In this document: positions 41,025-49,478 of the stretch, piece by piece
Numbering within the stretch: position 1 is the first letter of the stretch
Layout: each line of letters begins with the position of its first letter
Translations under genes and position numbers: made by a program
Assembly (NCBI RefSeq): GCF_006517435.1
Contig: NZ_VHQG01000004.1
Span: forward strand, 372,001-436,000
Origin: Schumannella soli
GTDB lineage: Bacteria; Actinomycetota; Actinomycetes; Actinomycetales; Microbacteriaceae
Direction of reading: 5' to 3'
Length of the DNA: 64,000 bases
The notes under the pieces: model-generated
Told to the model about the DNA's origin: nothing
The model's input: only the letters and a program-made list of their open reading frames with translations
Database searches by the model: none

Positions 41025-42666
41025 GGCGCAGCTCCCAGATGCGGTCGGCCGCCCTCAGGGCGAGGGCCTGGATGGTGTGGGTCGGGTTGACGGCGGCGCC
41101 GGTGGCGAAGCTCGACCCGTCGACGATGAACAGCCCGGGCACGTCGTGCGCTTGGTGGTCGGCGTCGACGACCGAGTCGGTCGGGTCGGAGCCCATGCGC
41201 GCGGTGCCGAGCAGGTGCCAGCCGAGGATGCTGTCGAAGCCGAGCACGCGCACCGAGTCGGCACCGGCGGCGTAGGCGAGCTCGGTGGCCCGCTGGATGC
41301 CGTGCGCGCCGAGCTTCTTCGAGTTCTCGCTGAGCGTGTAGTAGGTCTTCACGCCCGGCAGGCCGAAGGCATCCAGGTCGTCCCAGTCGAGCTCGACGCG
41401 GTTGTGCGCCTCGGGCTCGTCGTCGCCGCACACCCAGATCGTGGCCTCGTGGTTGAGGTGGTGCTCGAGCGCGGCGTGGTGGCCCTCGCCCCACGGCGCC
41501 GTCTGCAGGGCCGTGTTGAGCGGCGAGTAGCCGCGCATCGCGACCATCGCGAAGCCGCGCAGGTGGTCGTTGTCGGGGTCGGTCTCGTAGAAGTGCCGCG
41601 ACGAGACCGTGCCGCCCCAGGCGCCGCGGTCGGCGTCGGTGCGCTCGGGGAAGTGCGCGATGACCATGGTCTGCACGTGCGGCAGGAAGTTGCGGCCGAC
41701 CTGGCCGCTCGAGTTGGCGAGGCCGTCGGGGAAGCGCTCGGAGGTCGACATGAGCAGGAGGCGCGGCGTGCCGATGCCGTTGCCGCAGATCACGACCGTC
41801 TTCGCGCGGATCGTGCGCACGACCCCGTCGGCGTCGTAGTACACGGCGCCGTCGGCGTGCCCGTCGTCGTCGATCGTGACCTCGCGCACGCGGGCGCTCG
41901 TCACCAGGTGGGCTCCGGCATCCAGCGCCTCGGGCCAGTAGGTGTTCGACGGCAGCGACAGCGCGCCGCTCGGGCAGCCGAAGGCGCAGAAGCCGCGGTT
42001 CACGCAGGCGGTGCGGCCCTTGTGGTCGACCGAGAGGATGGCCTGCGACTGCGCCCAGTAGTACCAGCCGAGCTTCTCGAAGCCGTCGATCCACTTGTTG
42101 CCGATCGTGCCGATCGGAACGGGCGGCAGGGCGAGGTCGTGGCGGTCGGGCGCGGTGGGATCGCCGGCGAGGCCGCTGACGCCCATCTGCTGCTCGTTGA
42201 TCTCGTAGTAGGGCACGAGGTCCTCGTAGTCGATCGGCCAGTCGACGCCGAAGCCGTCGAGGCTCCGGGTCTTGAAGTCGCTCGGCATGAGGCGCCAGAA
42301 GTGTCCGCCGTAGCCGACGGCGCTGCCGCCGACGGCCGAGTACATGTAGACGTCGACGGGGTTCTCGCCGAGGTTCGTGACCGGGTAGTCGGCAGGGCCG
42401 CGGCGCTTGCCGGGGCTCGCGTTCCAGTAGTGCCGGCCGCGCACCTCCCAGTCGCGATGCGCCTTGGGGATGTCGGCGTCGTCGATCCAGTCGCCCTGCT
42501 CGAGGCAGACGACCTGCACGCCGCGGCGCGCGAGGCTCCACGCGACGGCCGCGCCGGCGGCACCGGCGCCGATGACCAGCACGTCGGTCTCAGGGATGGC
42601 ACCCGCGGTGTCGTCCGAGGCGCCGGCCGTGCTGGTGGCGTCCGCGACGCCCTCCGCCGCGCTCAC
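41014..42666 (-). CDS. GMC-family FAD dehydrogenase A with C-x5-C-x3-C motif
   Basis: A 550-residue flavoprotein. FAD-binding TDVLVIGAGAAGAAVAWSLARRG (residues 27-49), GMC signature near AVGGSAVGYGGHFWRLMPSD, and the C-terminal active-site region with His in LGWHLLGTARMG and Asn in AVNPTHTIQA. Cys221, Cys227 and Cys231 form C-x5-C-x3-C (TACVNRGFCAFGCPSGA), as I recall for the [3Fe-4S] ligands of bacterial FAD-glucose dehydrogenase alpha subunits. No signal peptide, so cytosolic unless carried by a partner. GTG 42666 overlaps the stop of its small-subunit gene (GTGA). Probable role: oxidation of an alcohol group in a sugar, polyol or glycoside. Confidence 0.88.
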   Translation of the reverse strand: MSAAEGVADATSTAGASDDTAGAIPETDVLVIGAGAAGAAVAWSLARRGVQVVCLEQGDWIDDADIPKAHRDWEVRGRHYWNASPGKRRGPADYPVTNLGENPVDVYMYSAVGGSAVGYGGHFWRLMPSDFKTRSLDGFGVDWPIDYEDLVPYYEINEQQMGVSGLAGDPTAPDRHDLALPPVPIGTIGNKWIDGFEKLGWYYWAQSQAILSVDHKGRTACVNRGFCAFGCPSGALSLPSNTYWPEALDAGAHLVTSARVREVTIDDDGHADGAVYYDADGVVRTIRAKTVVICGNGIGTPRLLLMSTSERFPDGLANSSGQVGRNFLPHVQTMVIAHFPERTDADRGAWGGTVSSRHFYETDPDNDHLRGFAMVAMRGYSPLNTALQTAPWGEGHHAALEHHLNHEATIWVCGDDEPEAHNRVELDWDDLDAFGLPGVKTYYTLSENSKKLGAHGIQRATELAYAAGADSVRVLGFDSILGWHLLGTARMGSDPTDSVVDADHQAHDVPGLFIVDGSSFATGAAVNPTHTIQALALRAADRIWELRHAE

Positions 42667-43223
42667 GAGGCCGCTCGCACGTTGACGGGGAACTGCTTCA
42701 CGCCGTCGAGGCGCTCGACCGGGAACGGCGCGAGCGGAGCCCCGTTCACCGTGCGGCCGATGTCGAAGCCCGTGCGCTCGGCCACGACCGCGAGAACGCG
42801 CTCGTGCCGGTAGTAGGCCTCGTACGTCAGCTCGAGCACGAGGGCGAAGGCCTCGGCCGTCCGCTCCTCCTTCTCGAGCGCGGTGAGCACCGCGACGACC
42901 TGGGCCGGCTCGAGCCCGGCCAGGGCGGCGCCGTGCTCGGCCCGCGCGACGACGTCGGCCCGGTCGAGAGCGGCGAGCAGCAGCGGACGCAGCTGGGGCG
43001 CGGTGAAGACCACCGCATCCACGTACTCGACGGTGTCGAGCTCGGCCGCATTCGGCCAGTGGTCGTCGCCGGGGATGAGGCGGCCGACCCAGGCGGTCAG
43101 AGTCACCTGGCGGCGCGGGTCGAGCACGCGGATGCCGTGCTCGCCGGGGGCGACGTAGGTGCGCCCCATGAGCTTCTCGAAGCGGCTGTGCGTGTCGGCG
43201 CCGCCGCGGGAGTCGAATGCCAT
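42663..43223 (-). CDS. Gluconate 2-dehydrogenase subunit 3-like small subunit A
   Basis: A 186-residue protein of the gluconate-2-dehydrogenase subunit 3 family, the small partner required for folding and export of GMC dehydrogenases. Visible family text: TLTAWVGRLIPGDDHWPNAAEL, YVDAVVFTAPQLRPLLLAAL and VLELTYEAYYRH. Related subunits usually carry a Tat signal that exports the complex; this one starts MAFDSRGGADTHSRFEKLMG, with no twin-Arg or hydrophobic segment. It directly precedes and overlaps GMC dehydrogenase A. Confidence 0.75.
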   Translation of the reverse strand: MAFDSRGGADTHSRFEKLMGRTYVAPGEHGIRVLDPRRQVTLTAWVGRLIPGDDHWPNAAELDTVEYVDAVVFTAPQLRPLLLAALDRADVVARAEHGAALAGLEPAQVVAVLTALEKEERTAEAFALVLELTYEAYYRHERVLAVVAERTGFDIGRTVNGAPLAPFPVERLDGVKQFPVNVRAAS

Positions 43224-43233
43224 GAGGGTCCCC

Positions 43234-44247
43234 TTATCCGTTCCGTCGCCGGCTGTAGGCGTCGAGGGCCACCGCGAAGACGATGATCGCGCCCTTCATG
43301 ACGGCCTGGCTGTTGGTGTCGAGGCCGATCGAGTCGGAGACGTTGGTGATGCAGGCGATGATCAGCAGTCCGATGCCGGTGCGCCACATCGCGCCCTCTC
43401 CGCCGAAGAGCGAGGTGCCGCCGATGACGACCACGGCGATCGAGTCGAGCGCGATCGTGCCGCCGAGGTCGGCCTGGCCGACGCCGACGCGCGAGGCGAT
43501 GATGAGTCCGCCGATCGCCGAGCAGATGCCGACGACCGTGTAGGTGATGATGCGCAGCCGGTCGACGCGGATGCCGGCGAGGCGCGCGGCCTCCTGGTTG
43601 CCGCCGATCGCGTAGAGCGACTTGCCGTAGACGGTGCGGCTGAGGATGAACGCGCCGAGGATGAACACGACGATGAACAGCCAGGTCGCGTTCGGCACAC
43701 CGAGGAAGCTGCCGAGGCCGAGCTCTTCGAAGCCCTCCTTGTTCACGACGATCGGGGTCGACTGCGAGTAGATGTACGCGCCGCCGCCGAATACCGACGA
43801 GGTGCCGAGGGTCGCGACGAAGGCGTTGACCTTGAGCTTCGTGACGAGCAGGCCGTTCACGAGGCCCATCGCGAGGCCGAGGATGAGCGCGATCAGCACG
43901 GCGGCCGGCAGCGGCAGCTTGTTGGCCATGTCGGCGTAGAGCACCGCGGTGGCGGCGTAGATGGCGCCGACCGAGAGGTCGAAGCCGCCCGCGATCATGA
44001 CCATGGTCATGCCGACGGCGATGATGCCGAGCGGCGCGTTCTGCGACAGGATCTGGCTCAGGTTGCCCGGGTCGAGGAACCCGGGGTAGATGATCTGGGC
44101 GCCGATGATCACGAGGATCAGCACCCACACCATGCCGAAGTGCAGGAAGATGTGCGCCGCGACCTTCTTCGCCGAGCGGGGCTCGACCGGCTGCTCGGGC
44201 CGGTTCAGGGCGACGGTGGCCGAGTCGGCCAGGTTGGTCTCAGGCAC
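43234..44247 (-). CDS. Sugar ABC transporter permease (RbsC/BPD_transp_2 type)
   Basis: A 337-residue integral membrane permease of the ribose/galactose class. About eight to ten helices; family text includes NLSQILSQNAPLGIIAVGMTMVMIAGGFDLSVGA, GLVNGLLVTKLKVNAFVATLGT, GKSLYAIGGNQEAARLAGIRVDRL (coupling loop) and SIAVVVIGGTSLFGGEG. One permease gene would form the homodimeric channel. GTG 44247 has AAGGAGG at 6 nt and overlaps the ATPase stop by 8 bases. Confidence 0.94.
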   Translation of the reverse strand: MPETNLADSATVALNRPEQPVEPRSAKKVAAHIFLHFGMVWVLILVIIGAQIIYPGFLDPGNLSQILSQNAPLGIIAVGMTMVMIAGGFDLSVGAIYAATAVLYADMANKLPLPAAVLIALILGLAMGLVNGLLVTKLKVNAFVATLGTSSVFGGGAYIYSQSTPIVVNKEGFEELGLGSFLGVPNATWLFIVVFILGAFILSRTVYGKSLYAIGGNQEAARLAGIRVDRLRIITYTVVGICSAIGGLIIASRVGVGQADLGGTIALDSIAVVVIGGTSLFGGEGAMWRTGIGLLIIACITNVSDSIGLDTNSQAVMKGAIIVFAVALDAYSRRRNG

Positions 44248-45817
44248 CGGTGGCCTCCTTGTCGTGGTGGCCCTCGCCGAATGCGGCGGCCAGGATGGCG
44301 TCGACGTGCACGGGGTCCGTGCCGCGGATGAGCTCGTCGACCGCGCGACCGTCGCGCAGCACGATGATGCGGTCGGCGACCGCACTCACCTCCTCGAGCT
44401 CGGAGGAGGCGATGATGACGCCGATGCCGTCGGCGGCGAATCGGCGGAGGGCCTTGAGGATCTCCTCCTTGGCGCCGACGTCGACGCCGCGGGTGGGCTC
44501 GTCGGCGAGCAGGATCTTCGGCGCGAGGAAGCGCCAGCGCGCGAGCAGGAGCTTCTGCTGGTTGCCGCCCGAGAGCGTTCCGGCCTTCGCCCCGAGGCGA
44601 GCCGGGTCGAAGCCGAACTCGGTCACCAGCTCGGCCGTGCGGGCCTTGAGCTGCGCGGTCGACATGACCCCGGCCGTGGCGACCTTCGAGTAGCGCGCGA
44701 TGGCGATGTTCTCGGCGGCCGTCATCCCGAGCACGAGGCCCTGGTTCTTGCGGTCCTCGGGGATGAGCGCGACGCCGGCGTCGAGCGCGGCGCGCGGCGT
44801 CTTCGGCCAGCGCACCTCGCTGCCGCCGATCCGCAGGGTTCCGGTCGACTTCGGCTCGAGGCCGGCGAGGCAGCGCAGCAGGGTCGTGCGGCCGCTGCCG
44901 ACGAGTCCGCCGAGCCCGACGATCTCGCCGGGGCGCACGTCGATGGCGATGTCGTAGAGCAGGCCGGGGAGCGAGATCCCGGTCGCGATCAGCGGCTGGT
45001 CGTCGCGGCGCTCGTGCACCGTGACGCTCGTGTCGACGCCGTTCTCGTCGACGTCGCCGGCGAGCTCGGCCTTGACCAGGCCGCCGGCCTCGCCGAGCAT
45101 CTCGTCGACGATGCGGGTGCGGTCCCACTCGGCGACAGGACCCTGCTGCACGACGCGGCCGTCGCGCAGCACGGTCACGTGGTCGGCGACGTCGAGCACC
45201 TCCTCGAGGTTGTGCGAGACGAAGATCATGGTGACGCCCTGGCTGCGCAGCTCCTTGACGAGCCGCACGAGCGCGACCCGCTCGGTGTCGCTGAGGGCCG
45301 CCGTGGGCTCGTCGAGCAGGATGATCTTGGCCTCGGCGACGAGGGCGCGCATGATCTCGAGGATCTGCTGGTCGGCGACCGACAGGCGCCGCGCCATCTG
45401 GCGCCCGTCGATGCGCACGCCGAGTCGGCTGCACAGCTCGAGGTAGCGGCGGTGGATCTCGCGGCCGCGCACGACGCCGGCCGAGGAGGGCGTCATACCG
45501 AGGAAGACGTTGTCTTCGGCGCTGAGGCCGGGCACGATCGTCAGCTCCTGGTAGATCGCGACGAGGCCGGCGGCGCGCGACGCGGTCGGCTCGCCGGGCT
45601 TCGGCTGCACGCCGCCGATCGTGACGGTGCCCTCGGTCGCGGCGACGCGGCCGGTGAGCACGCCGATCAGGGTCGACTTGCCGGCGCCGTTCGCGCCGAC
45701 GAGGGCCTCGACCGTGCCGGCGGGGATCGTCAGGTCGACGCCCTTCAGCGCGCGCACGCCGCCGTAGGTCTTGACGACCCCGTCGACGACGATCGCGGGG
45801 GTGGATTCGGCGCTCAT
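44240..45817 (-). CDS. Sugar ABC transporter ATP-binding protein (RbsA/MglA type)
   Basis: A 525-residue tandem ATPase. The first half has Walker A VGANGAGKSTLIG, Q-loop region, signature LSVADQQILEIMRAL and Walker B KIILLDEPTAALS; the second half has a degenerate Walker A GLVGSGRTTLLR, a good signature LSGGNQQKLLLARW and Walker B KILLADEPTRGVDVG. The asymmetric halves are standard for carbohydrate uptake transporters of the CUT2 class. ATG 45817 overlaps the small-subunit B stop by 4 bases. Confidence 0.95.
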   Translation of the reverse strand: MSAESTPAIVVDGVVKTYGGVRALKGVDLTIPAGTVEALVGANGAGKSTLIGVLTGRVAATEGTVTIGGVQPKPGEPTASRAAGLVAIYQELTIVPGLSAEDNVFLGMTPSSAGVVRGREIHRRYLELCSRLGVRIDGRQMARRLSVADQQILEIMRALVAEAKIILLDEPTAALSDTERVALVRLVKELRSQGVTMIFVSHNLEEVLDVADHVTVLRDGRVVQQGPVAEWDRTRIVDEMLGEAGGLVKAELAGDVDENGVDTSVTVHERRDDQPLIATGISLPGLLYDIAIDVRPGEIVGLGGLVGSGRTTLLRCLAGLEPKSTGTLRIGGSEVRWPKTPRAALDAGVALIPEDRKNQGLVLGMTAAENIAIARYSKVATAGVMSTAQLKARTAELVTEFGFDPARLGAKAGTLSGGNQQKLLLARWRFLAPKILLADEPTRGVDVGAKEEILKALRRFAADGIGVIIASSELEEVSAVADRIIVLRDGRAVDELIRGTDPVHVDAILAAAFGEGHHDKEATGA

Positions 45818-46368
45818 GCGGAGACCTCCGTGCTGTCGGTGCCGGTGCCGTGCGTGCCGGCGCTGTCGTCGCTCGGCGGCGTGCCGATCGGCAGCGGCGC
45901 CGTGTCCGGCGTCGCCCGGTAGATCGCGCCCCGGGCGCGCACGGCGCTGGTGACGTCATCCAGGTCGTCGTCGAAGACGATCGGGATGACGCTGCGCTTC
46001 TCGTAGCCGACCCGGCGGGCGACGTCAGCGTCGAGGAAGTAGGCGGCGGTGATCGCGTCGGCGAGCGCCGGGAATTCGGCGGGCGGGGTCGCGGCGAGGC
46101 TCGCGAACTCGGCGGGCAGGGCCCGGCCGTCGTCCTCGCGGGCGGCGAGGTCGCCGAGCGCCGTGCGCACGGGCGCGAGCAGGTCGGGGCGCACCGAGAG
46201 CACCCGGTCGATGCCGGTCGAGGCGACGTGCCCCGCCGAGCCGGTCGGCATGTCGACGCCGTCGACGCCTGTGCCGGCGGGGATGAGCACGTCAGCGACA
46301 CGGCCGAGCAGCTCGCGCTCGGCGTCGCTCAGCGGCGGAAGCTCGCTGGCGGGCAGCTGGTACGACAT
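45814..46368 (-). CDS. Gluconate 2-dehydrogenase subunit 3-like small subunit B
   Basis: A 184-residue small subunit paired with GMC dehydrogenase B. PLSDAERELLGRVADVLIPAG is the family start and YFLDADVARRVGYEKRSVIPIV the C-terminal helix region; the last 40 residues are polar and variable. As in subunit A, no Tat or Sec signal is present. Its ATG is joined to the end of GMC B by TGATG. Confidence 0.7.
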   Translation of the reverse strand: MSYQLPASELPPLSDAERELLGRVADVLIPAGTGVDGVDMPTGSAGHVASTGIDRVLSVRPDLLAPVRTALGDLAAREDDGRALPAEFASLAATPPAEFPALADAITAAYFLDADVARRVGYEKRSVIPIVFDDDLDDVTSAVRARGAIYRATPDTAPLPIGTPPSDDSAGTHGTGTDSTEVSA

Positions 46369-48005
46369 CAGGCCACCTCCTGCTGACGGCGCTCGGCGAT
46401 CGCGTGCTCGGTGGCGCGCAGCGCGAAGGCCGCGATCGTCGGCGTCGGGTTCATTCCCGACGAGGTCGGCCAGGTGCTGCCGTCGACGATGATCAGGTTC
46501 GGGATGTCGTGGCTGCGGCCCCACTCGTCGACGACCGAGGCGCTCGGGTCGACGCCCATGGTGGCGGTGCCGAGGATGTGCCAGCCGGTCTCGCGGATCA
46601 TCGGCGCGACGATCGTCTCCTTCGCGCCCGCCTCGATCAGCGACTCCTGAGCCCGCTCGACGTTGAAGGCGAGCAGGTCCTTCGTGTTCTGCGAGGTGGT
46701 GTAGATCATCTTCGCCGCGGGCAGTCCGACGTTGTCGGTGCGGCTCGGGTCGAGCTCGATGCGGTTGTGCTCTTCGGGCAGGTCTTCGGCGACGATGCCC
46801 CAGGCGACCGAGTGGCCGAGCCGGTCAGCGACCGTGCGGTGGAAGTCGTCGCCCCAGATCGGCTTGCCACCCCAGGGGAACGCGGCGGTCATCGCCTGCG
46901 GTCCGCCGGTCGGCGTCACGTTCCACTTCGCGCCGCGCACGAAGCCGCGGCGGCGGTCGGTCTCGTAGAACTCGAGCGAGTAGATCGGCTGACCCCAGAC
47001 GCTCTTCCACGGGTCGAACTTCTCGTCGAAGACGCCGACGACGGTCGCGAAGGGGTGCATCATGAGGCGCTTGCCGACGAGGCCGGACGAGTTGGCGAGG
47101 CCGTTCGGGTTGCGCTTGTCGGCCGACATCTGCAGCAGGCGCGGGGTGCCGACGCCGTTCGCGGCGAGCACGACCACGTCGGCCTCCTGCCGGCGCTCGA
47201 CGCCGTCCTTGAGGTAGACGACGCCGGTGGCGCGGCCGCGCGCATCCACCTCGACCCTGCTGACGGTCGCGCCGGTGATGAGCTGCACGCCAAGCTTGAG
47301 CGCGTCGGGCCAGTGCGTCACGTCGGGCGACCCCTTGGAGTGGTTCGGGCAGCCCCACATGCAGGCGCCGCGCTGAACGCAGGCGCCCTGGTTGCGGTAG
47401 TCCTCGGTGGCGATCGCGTTGCTGCCGGGCCACCAGTGCCAGCCAAGGCGGTCGTGCGCGGCGGCCATCATGCGGCCGGCGCGGTTCATCGGGCCCGGGC
47501 GCATCGGGTAGGAGGTGATGTCGGGGAAGGCCGTGTCGCCCGGGTAGCCGGAGACGCCGAAGTCGGCCTCGATGCGGTCGTAGTAGGGGGCGAGGTCCTC
47601 GTAGCTGAAGGGCCAGTCGTCGGCGACGCCGTCGAGGGTGCGCACCCGGAAGTCGGAGGGCATGAGGCGCATCCAGATGCCCGCGTACATGACCGCGCTG
47701 CCGCCGACGCCGTTCCAGATGAGCGGGTCGACATCCGACTCGCTCGTGTCGATCGGGTAGTCGGCGGGCGCCTGGCGCACCTTCGGCAGCGGGTTCCACG
47801 GCTTGCCCGCGCTGAGCTCGAGGTACTCGTCGGCGACGTGCGAGGTGGAGTAGTCAGGCCAGGTGCCCTGCTCGAGGCAGACGACCCGGAAGCCGGCCTC
47901 GGCGTAGCGCTTGGCGGCGACAGCCCCGGCGGGGCCGGCGCCGACGATCACGACGTCGGCGCGCTCGCCGCGCACGGCGGGGGCGGTCAGGTTGCTGGCG
48001 GCCAT
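46368..48005 (-). CDS. GMC-family FAD dehydrogenase B with C-x5-C-x3-C motif
   Basis: A 545-residue homologue of GMC A. FAD motif ADVVIVGAGPAGAVAAKRYAEAG, GMC region WNGVGGSAVMYAGIWMRLMPSD, and active-site text GWHILGTATMG with His and GMNPTPTIAAF with Asn (GMC A has NPTHT here). Cys209, Cys215 and Cys219 give C-x5-C-x3-C (ACVQRGACMWGCPNHS). Cytosolic by sequence. It is the second gene of the operon, separated from the binding-protein gene by 195 bases with a GC-rich hairpin, so its expression may be lower than that of the binding protein. Divergence from GMC A suggests different substrates or different positions on one substrate. Confidence 0.88.
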   Translation of the reverse strand: MAASNLTAPAVRGERADVVIVGAGPAGAVAAKRYAEAGFRVVCLEQGTWPDYSTSHVADEYLELSAGKPWNPLPKVRQAPADYPIDTSESDVDPLIWNGVGGSAVMYAGIWMRLMPSDFRVRTLDGVADDWPFSYEDLAPYYDRIEADFGVSGYPGDTAFPDITSYPMRPGPMNRAGRMMAAAHDRLGWHWWPGSNAIATEDYRNQGACVQRGACMWGCPNHSKGSPDVTHWPDALKLGVQLITGATVSRVEVDARGRATGVVYLKDGVERRQEADVVVLAANGVGTPRLLQMSADKRNPNGLANSSGLVGKRLMMHPFATVVGVFDEKFDPWKSVWGQPIYSLEFYETDRRRGFVRGAKWNVTPTGGPQAMTAAFPWGGKPIWGDDFHRTVADRLGHSVAWGIVAEDLPEEHNRIELDPSRTDNVGLPAAKMIYTTSQNTKDLLAFNVERAQESLIEAGAKETIVAPMIRETGWHILGTATMGVDPSASVVDEWGRSHDIPNLIIVDGSTWPTSSGMNPTPTIAAFALRATEHAIAERRQQEVA

Positions 48006-48200
48006 CAGAGGGCTGCCTTCGGGGTGAGGATGCGGCGCTGCATTTCGGTGACCTTCGCGGTGGTGAGCGGTCGGTGGAGCGGTGGTGCTGGATGAGCGGT
48101 GGTGCTGGTGGTGCTGCGCTGCGGCGGAGCCGCGGTGCTGGCGCGCCCGGGGCGGGGGTGGATGAGCATCCCCGCCCCGGGGCGTCTCAGTGCGTCACGA
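48006..48200 (-). other. Spacer between binding-protein gene and GMC B gene
   Basis: 195 bases without a gene. It contains short repeats of GAGCGGTGGTGCTG (48075-48117) and the hairpin listed separately. On the minus strand the hairpin comes first, so it may attenuate transcription into the rest of the operon. I see no clear second promoter. Confidence 0.5.
48146..48181 (-). terminator. GC-rich hairpin after the binding-protein gene (possible attenuator)
   Basis: Perfect 12-bp stem CCCGGGGCGGGG / CCCCGCCCCGGG with a 12-nt loop, 20 bases after the stop of the substrate-binding protein. Such hairpins often raise the level of the first cistron by partial termination or mRNA protection. Confidence 0.65.
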
Positions 48201-49274
48201 TCAGTACTCCGGGTCGAACGACTTCGCGTCGGCCGGGGTCAGGATCTGCACGCCGGTCTTCGCGGCCTCGCCGGTCAGCTCGGCGCCGTCGTTCGGCAGG
48301 TAGCTGGTGACCTTCTCGCCGGCGAACGCCGCGGCGATCGCCTTGACCGACTGGGCGGCCATCGTCGAGGGGTAGTAGGGCGACGAGCCGGCGAGCGTGC
48401 CGTCGCGCAGCTGCTCGATGGCCCACTTCGAGGCGCCCTTGTCGTAGAGCTTCACCTTGCCGTCGAGCCCGGCGCCCTTGAGCGCCTGGTAGGCGCCCTG
48501 GGTGACGTCGGAGTTCGCGGCGCTGAACACGACGGTCGTGTCGGGGTTTGCCTTGAGCAGCGGAGCGAGCTTCGCCTGGCCCTGGTTGAGGGTGTAGTCG
48601 GTGTCGACGGTCGAGACGATGTCGAAGTCGGGGTACTTCTTCTTCATGGTCTCGATGGCCTTCTCGAGGTTCTTCGTGACGCCGAAGAGCTTCGGTCCGC
48701 TCAGCGCGATGACCTTCTGCGGGCCGGGGTTCTCCTTGGCCATGTGCTCGATGTAGCCCTCGAAGACGGTCGAGGAGTCGGTGCCGCCGATGTAGTTGAG
48801 GGTGCCGGGCGTGTACTGCTCTTCGCCGACCTTGAGTGCGCGACCGCACAGCGGCACGGCGATGACCGAGACGACGACGCCCTTCTTCGGGGCGGTCTGC
48901 GACATGATCTTGCACATGATCTCGTCGTTGATCGGGTCGATGATCATGGCGTTGAAGCGGTTCGACTGCAGGGCGTTCTGCACCTGGTTGAACTGCGTGG
49001 TGCCGTCCCACTTGGCGTCGAAGACGGTGACCTTGGCGTCCTTGATCTTCGCGACCTCGGCCTTGACCGTCGAGGTCGACGACTGCAGCCAGGCGTTGTT
49101 GACGCTGGGGGCGAAGTAGGCGAGGCGGATCGGGCCCTGCACCGAGACGGAGGTTCCGCCGGCATCCACGGTGACCTTCTTGCCGGTCGCGGCGGAGGTT
49201 CCCGAGGAACATCCGGCCACGAGCCCGACGAGTGCCGTCGCGAGGGCGATCGCGGCGAGCGTGCGTCGCTTCAT
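48201..49274 (-). CDS. Sugar ABC transporter substrate-binding lipoprotein (CUT2 type)
   Basis: A 357-residue periplasmic-binding-protein-1-like lipoprotein. Signal peptide RRTLAAIALATALVGLVAGC with lipobox LVAGC (Cys22), then the two-lobe sugar-binding fold: RLAYFAPSVNNAWLQSSTSTVKAEV, NRFNAMIIDPINDE, YIGGTDSSTVFEGYIEHMA, DYTLNQGQAKLAPLL, VFSAANSDVTQGAYQAL. It resembles ribose/xylose/galactose binders. First gene of the 14-gene run. ATG 49274 has AAGGGAG in a mini-hairpin loop. The promoter (TTGACC, 18 nt, TACGAT) and operator are listed separately. Confidence 0.92.
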   Translation of the reverse strand: MKRRTLAAIALATALVGLVAGCSSGTSAATGKKVTVDAGGTSVSVQGPIRLAYFAPSVNNAWLQSSTSTVKAEVAKIKDAKVTVFDAKWDGTTQFNQVQNALQSNRFNAMIIDPINDEIMCKIMSQTAPKKGVVVSVIAVPLCGRALKVGEEQYTPGTLNYIGGTDSSTVFEGYIEHMAKENPGPQKVIALSGPKLFGVTKNLEKAIETMKKKYPDFDIVSTVDTDYTLNQGQAKLAPLLKANPDTTVVFSAANSDVTQGAYQALKGAGLDGKVKLYDKGASKWAIEQLRDGTLAGSSPYYPSTMAAQSVKAIAAAFAGEKVTSYLPNDGAELTGEAAKTGVQILTPADAKSFDPEY

Positions 49275-49276
49275 GA

Positions 49277-49292
49277 ATAACTCCCTTGTTAT
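49277..49292 (-). promoter_or_regulatory. Shine-Dalgarno presented in a mini-hairpin (shared element)
   Basis: On the minus strand ATAAC-AAGGGA-GTTAT puts the ribosome binding site in a 6-nt loop 3 nt before the ATG. The same 12-mer AACAAGGGAGTT at the same distance occurs before the glucanase-like gene (7475-7488). Confidence 0.4.
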
Positions 49293-49396
49293 CTGCTGAC
49301 GTGCCGTCGCGTCGTCGCTCGGGCAGTCCGAGCGACGGGGGCTGAGTTCGCGGTGCTGTGGTGCTCGGGTGAGACGCCATCCGTCGCTCGGTGCGG

Positions 49397-49408
49397 TGAT
49401 CGTACGAC
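49397..49408. promoter_or_regulatory. Operator candidate 1 for the GntR/FCD regulator
   Basis: TGATCGTACGAC with the perfect 8-base palindrome TCGTACGA, fitting the TNGTNNNACNA-like style of FadR-subfamily sites. It overlaps the -10 box of the minus-strand operon promoter, so binding would block polymerase. Confidence 0.6.
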
Positions 49409-49428
49409 AATCCGACAATCTTGGTCAA
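49399..49428 (-). promoter_or_regulatory. Promoter of the 14-gene catabolic operon
   Basis: Minus-strand -35 TTGACC (49423-49428), 18-nt spacer, -10 TACGAT (49399-49404). The leader to ATG 49274 is then about 118 nt. Confidence 0.6.
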
Positions 49429-49478
49429 CTGCGGGCTGAAGACCCGGAAAACGAGTTCCAATCACCCTCAATTTTGTG

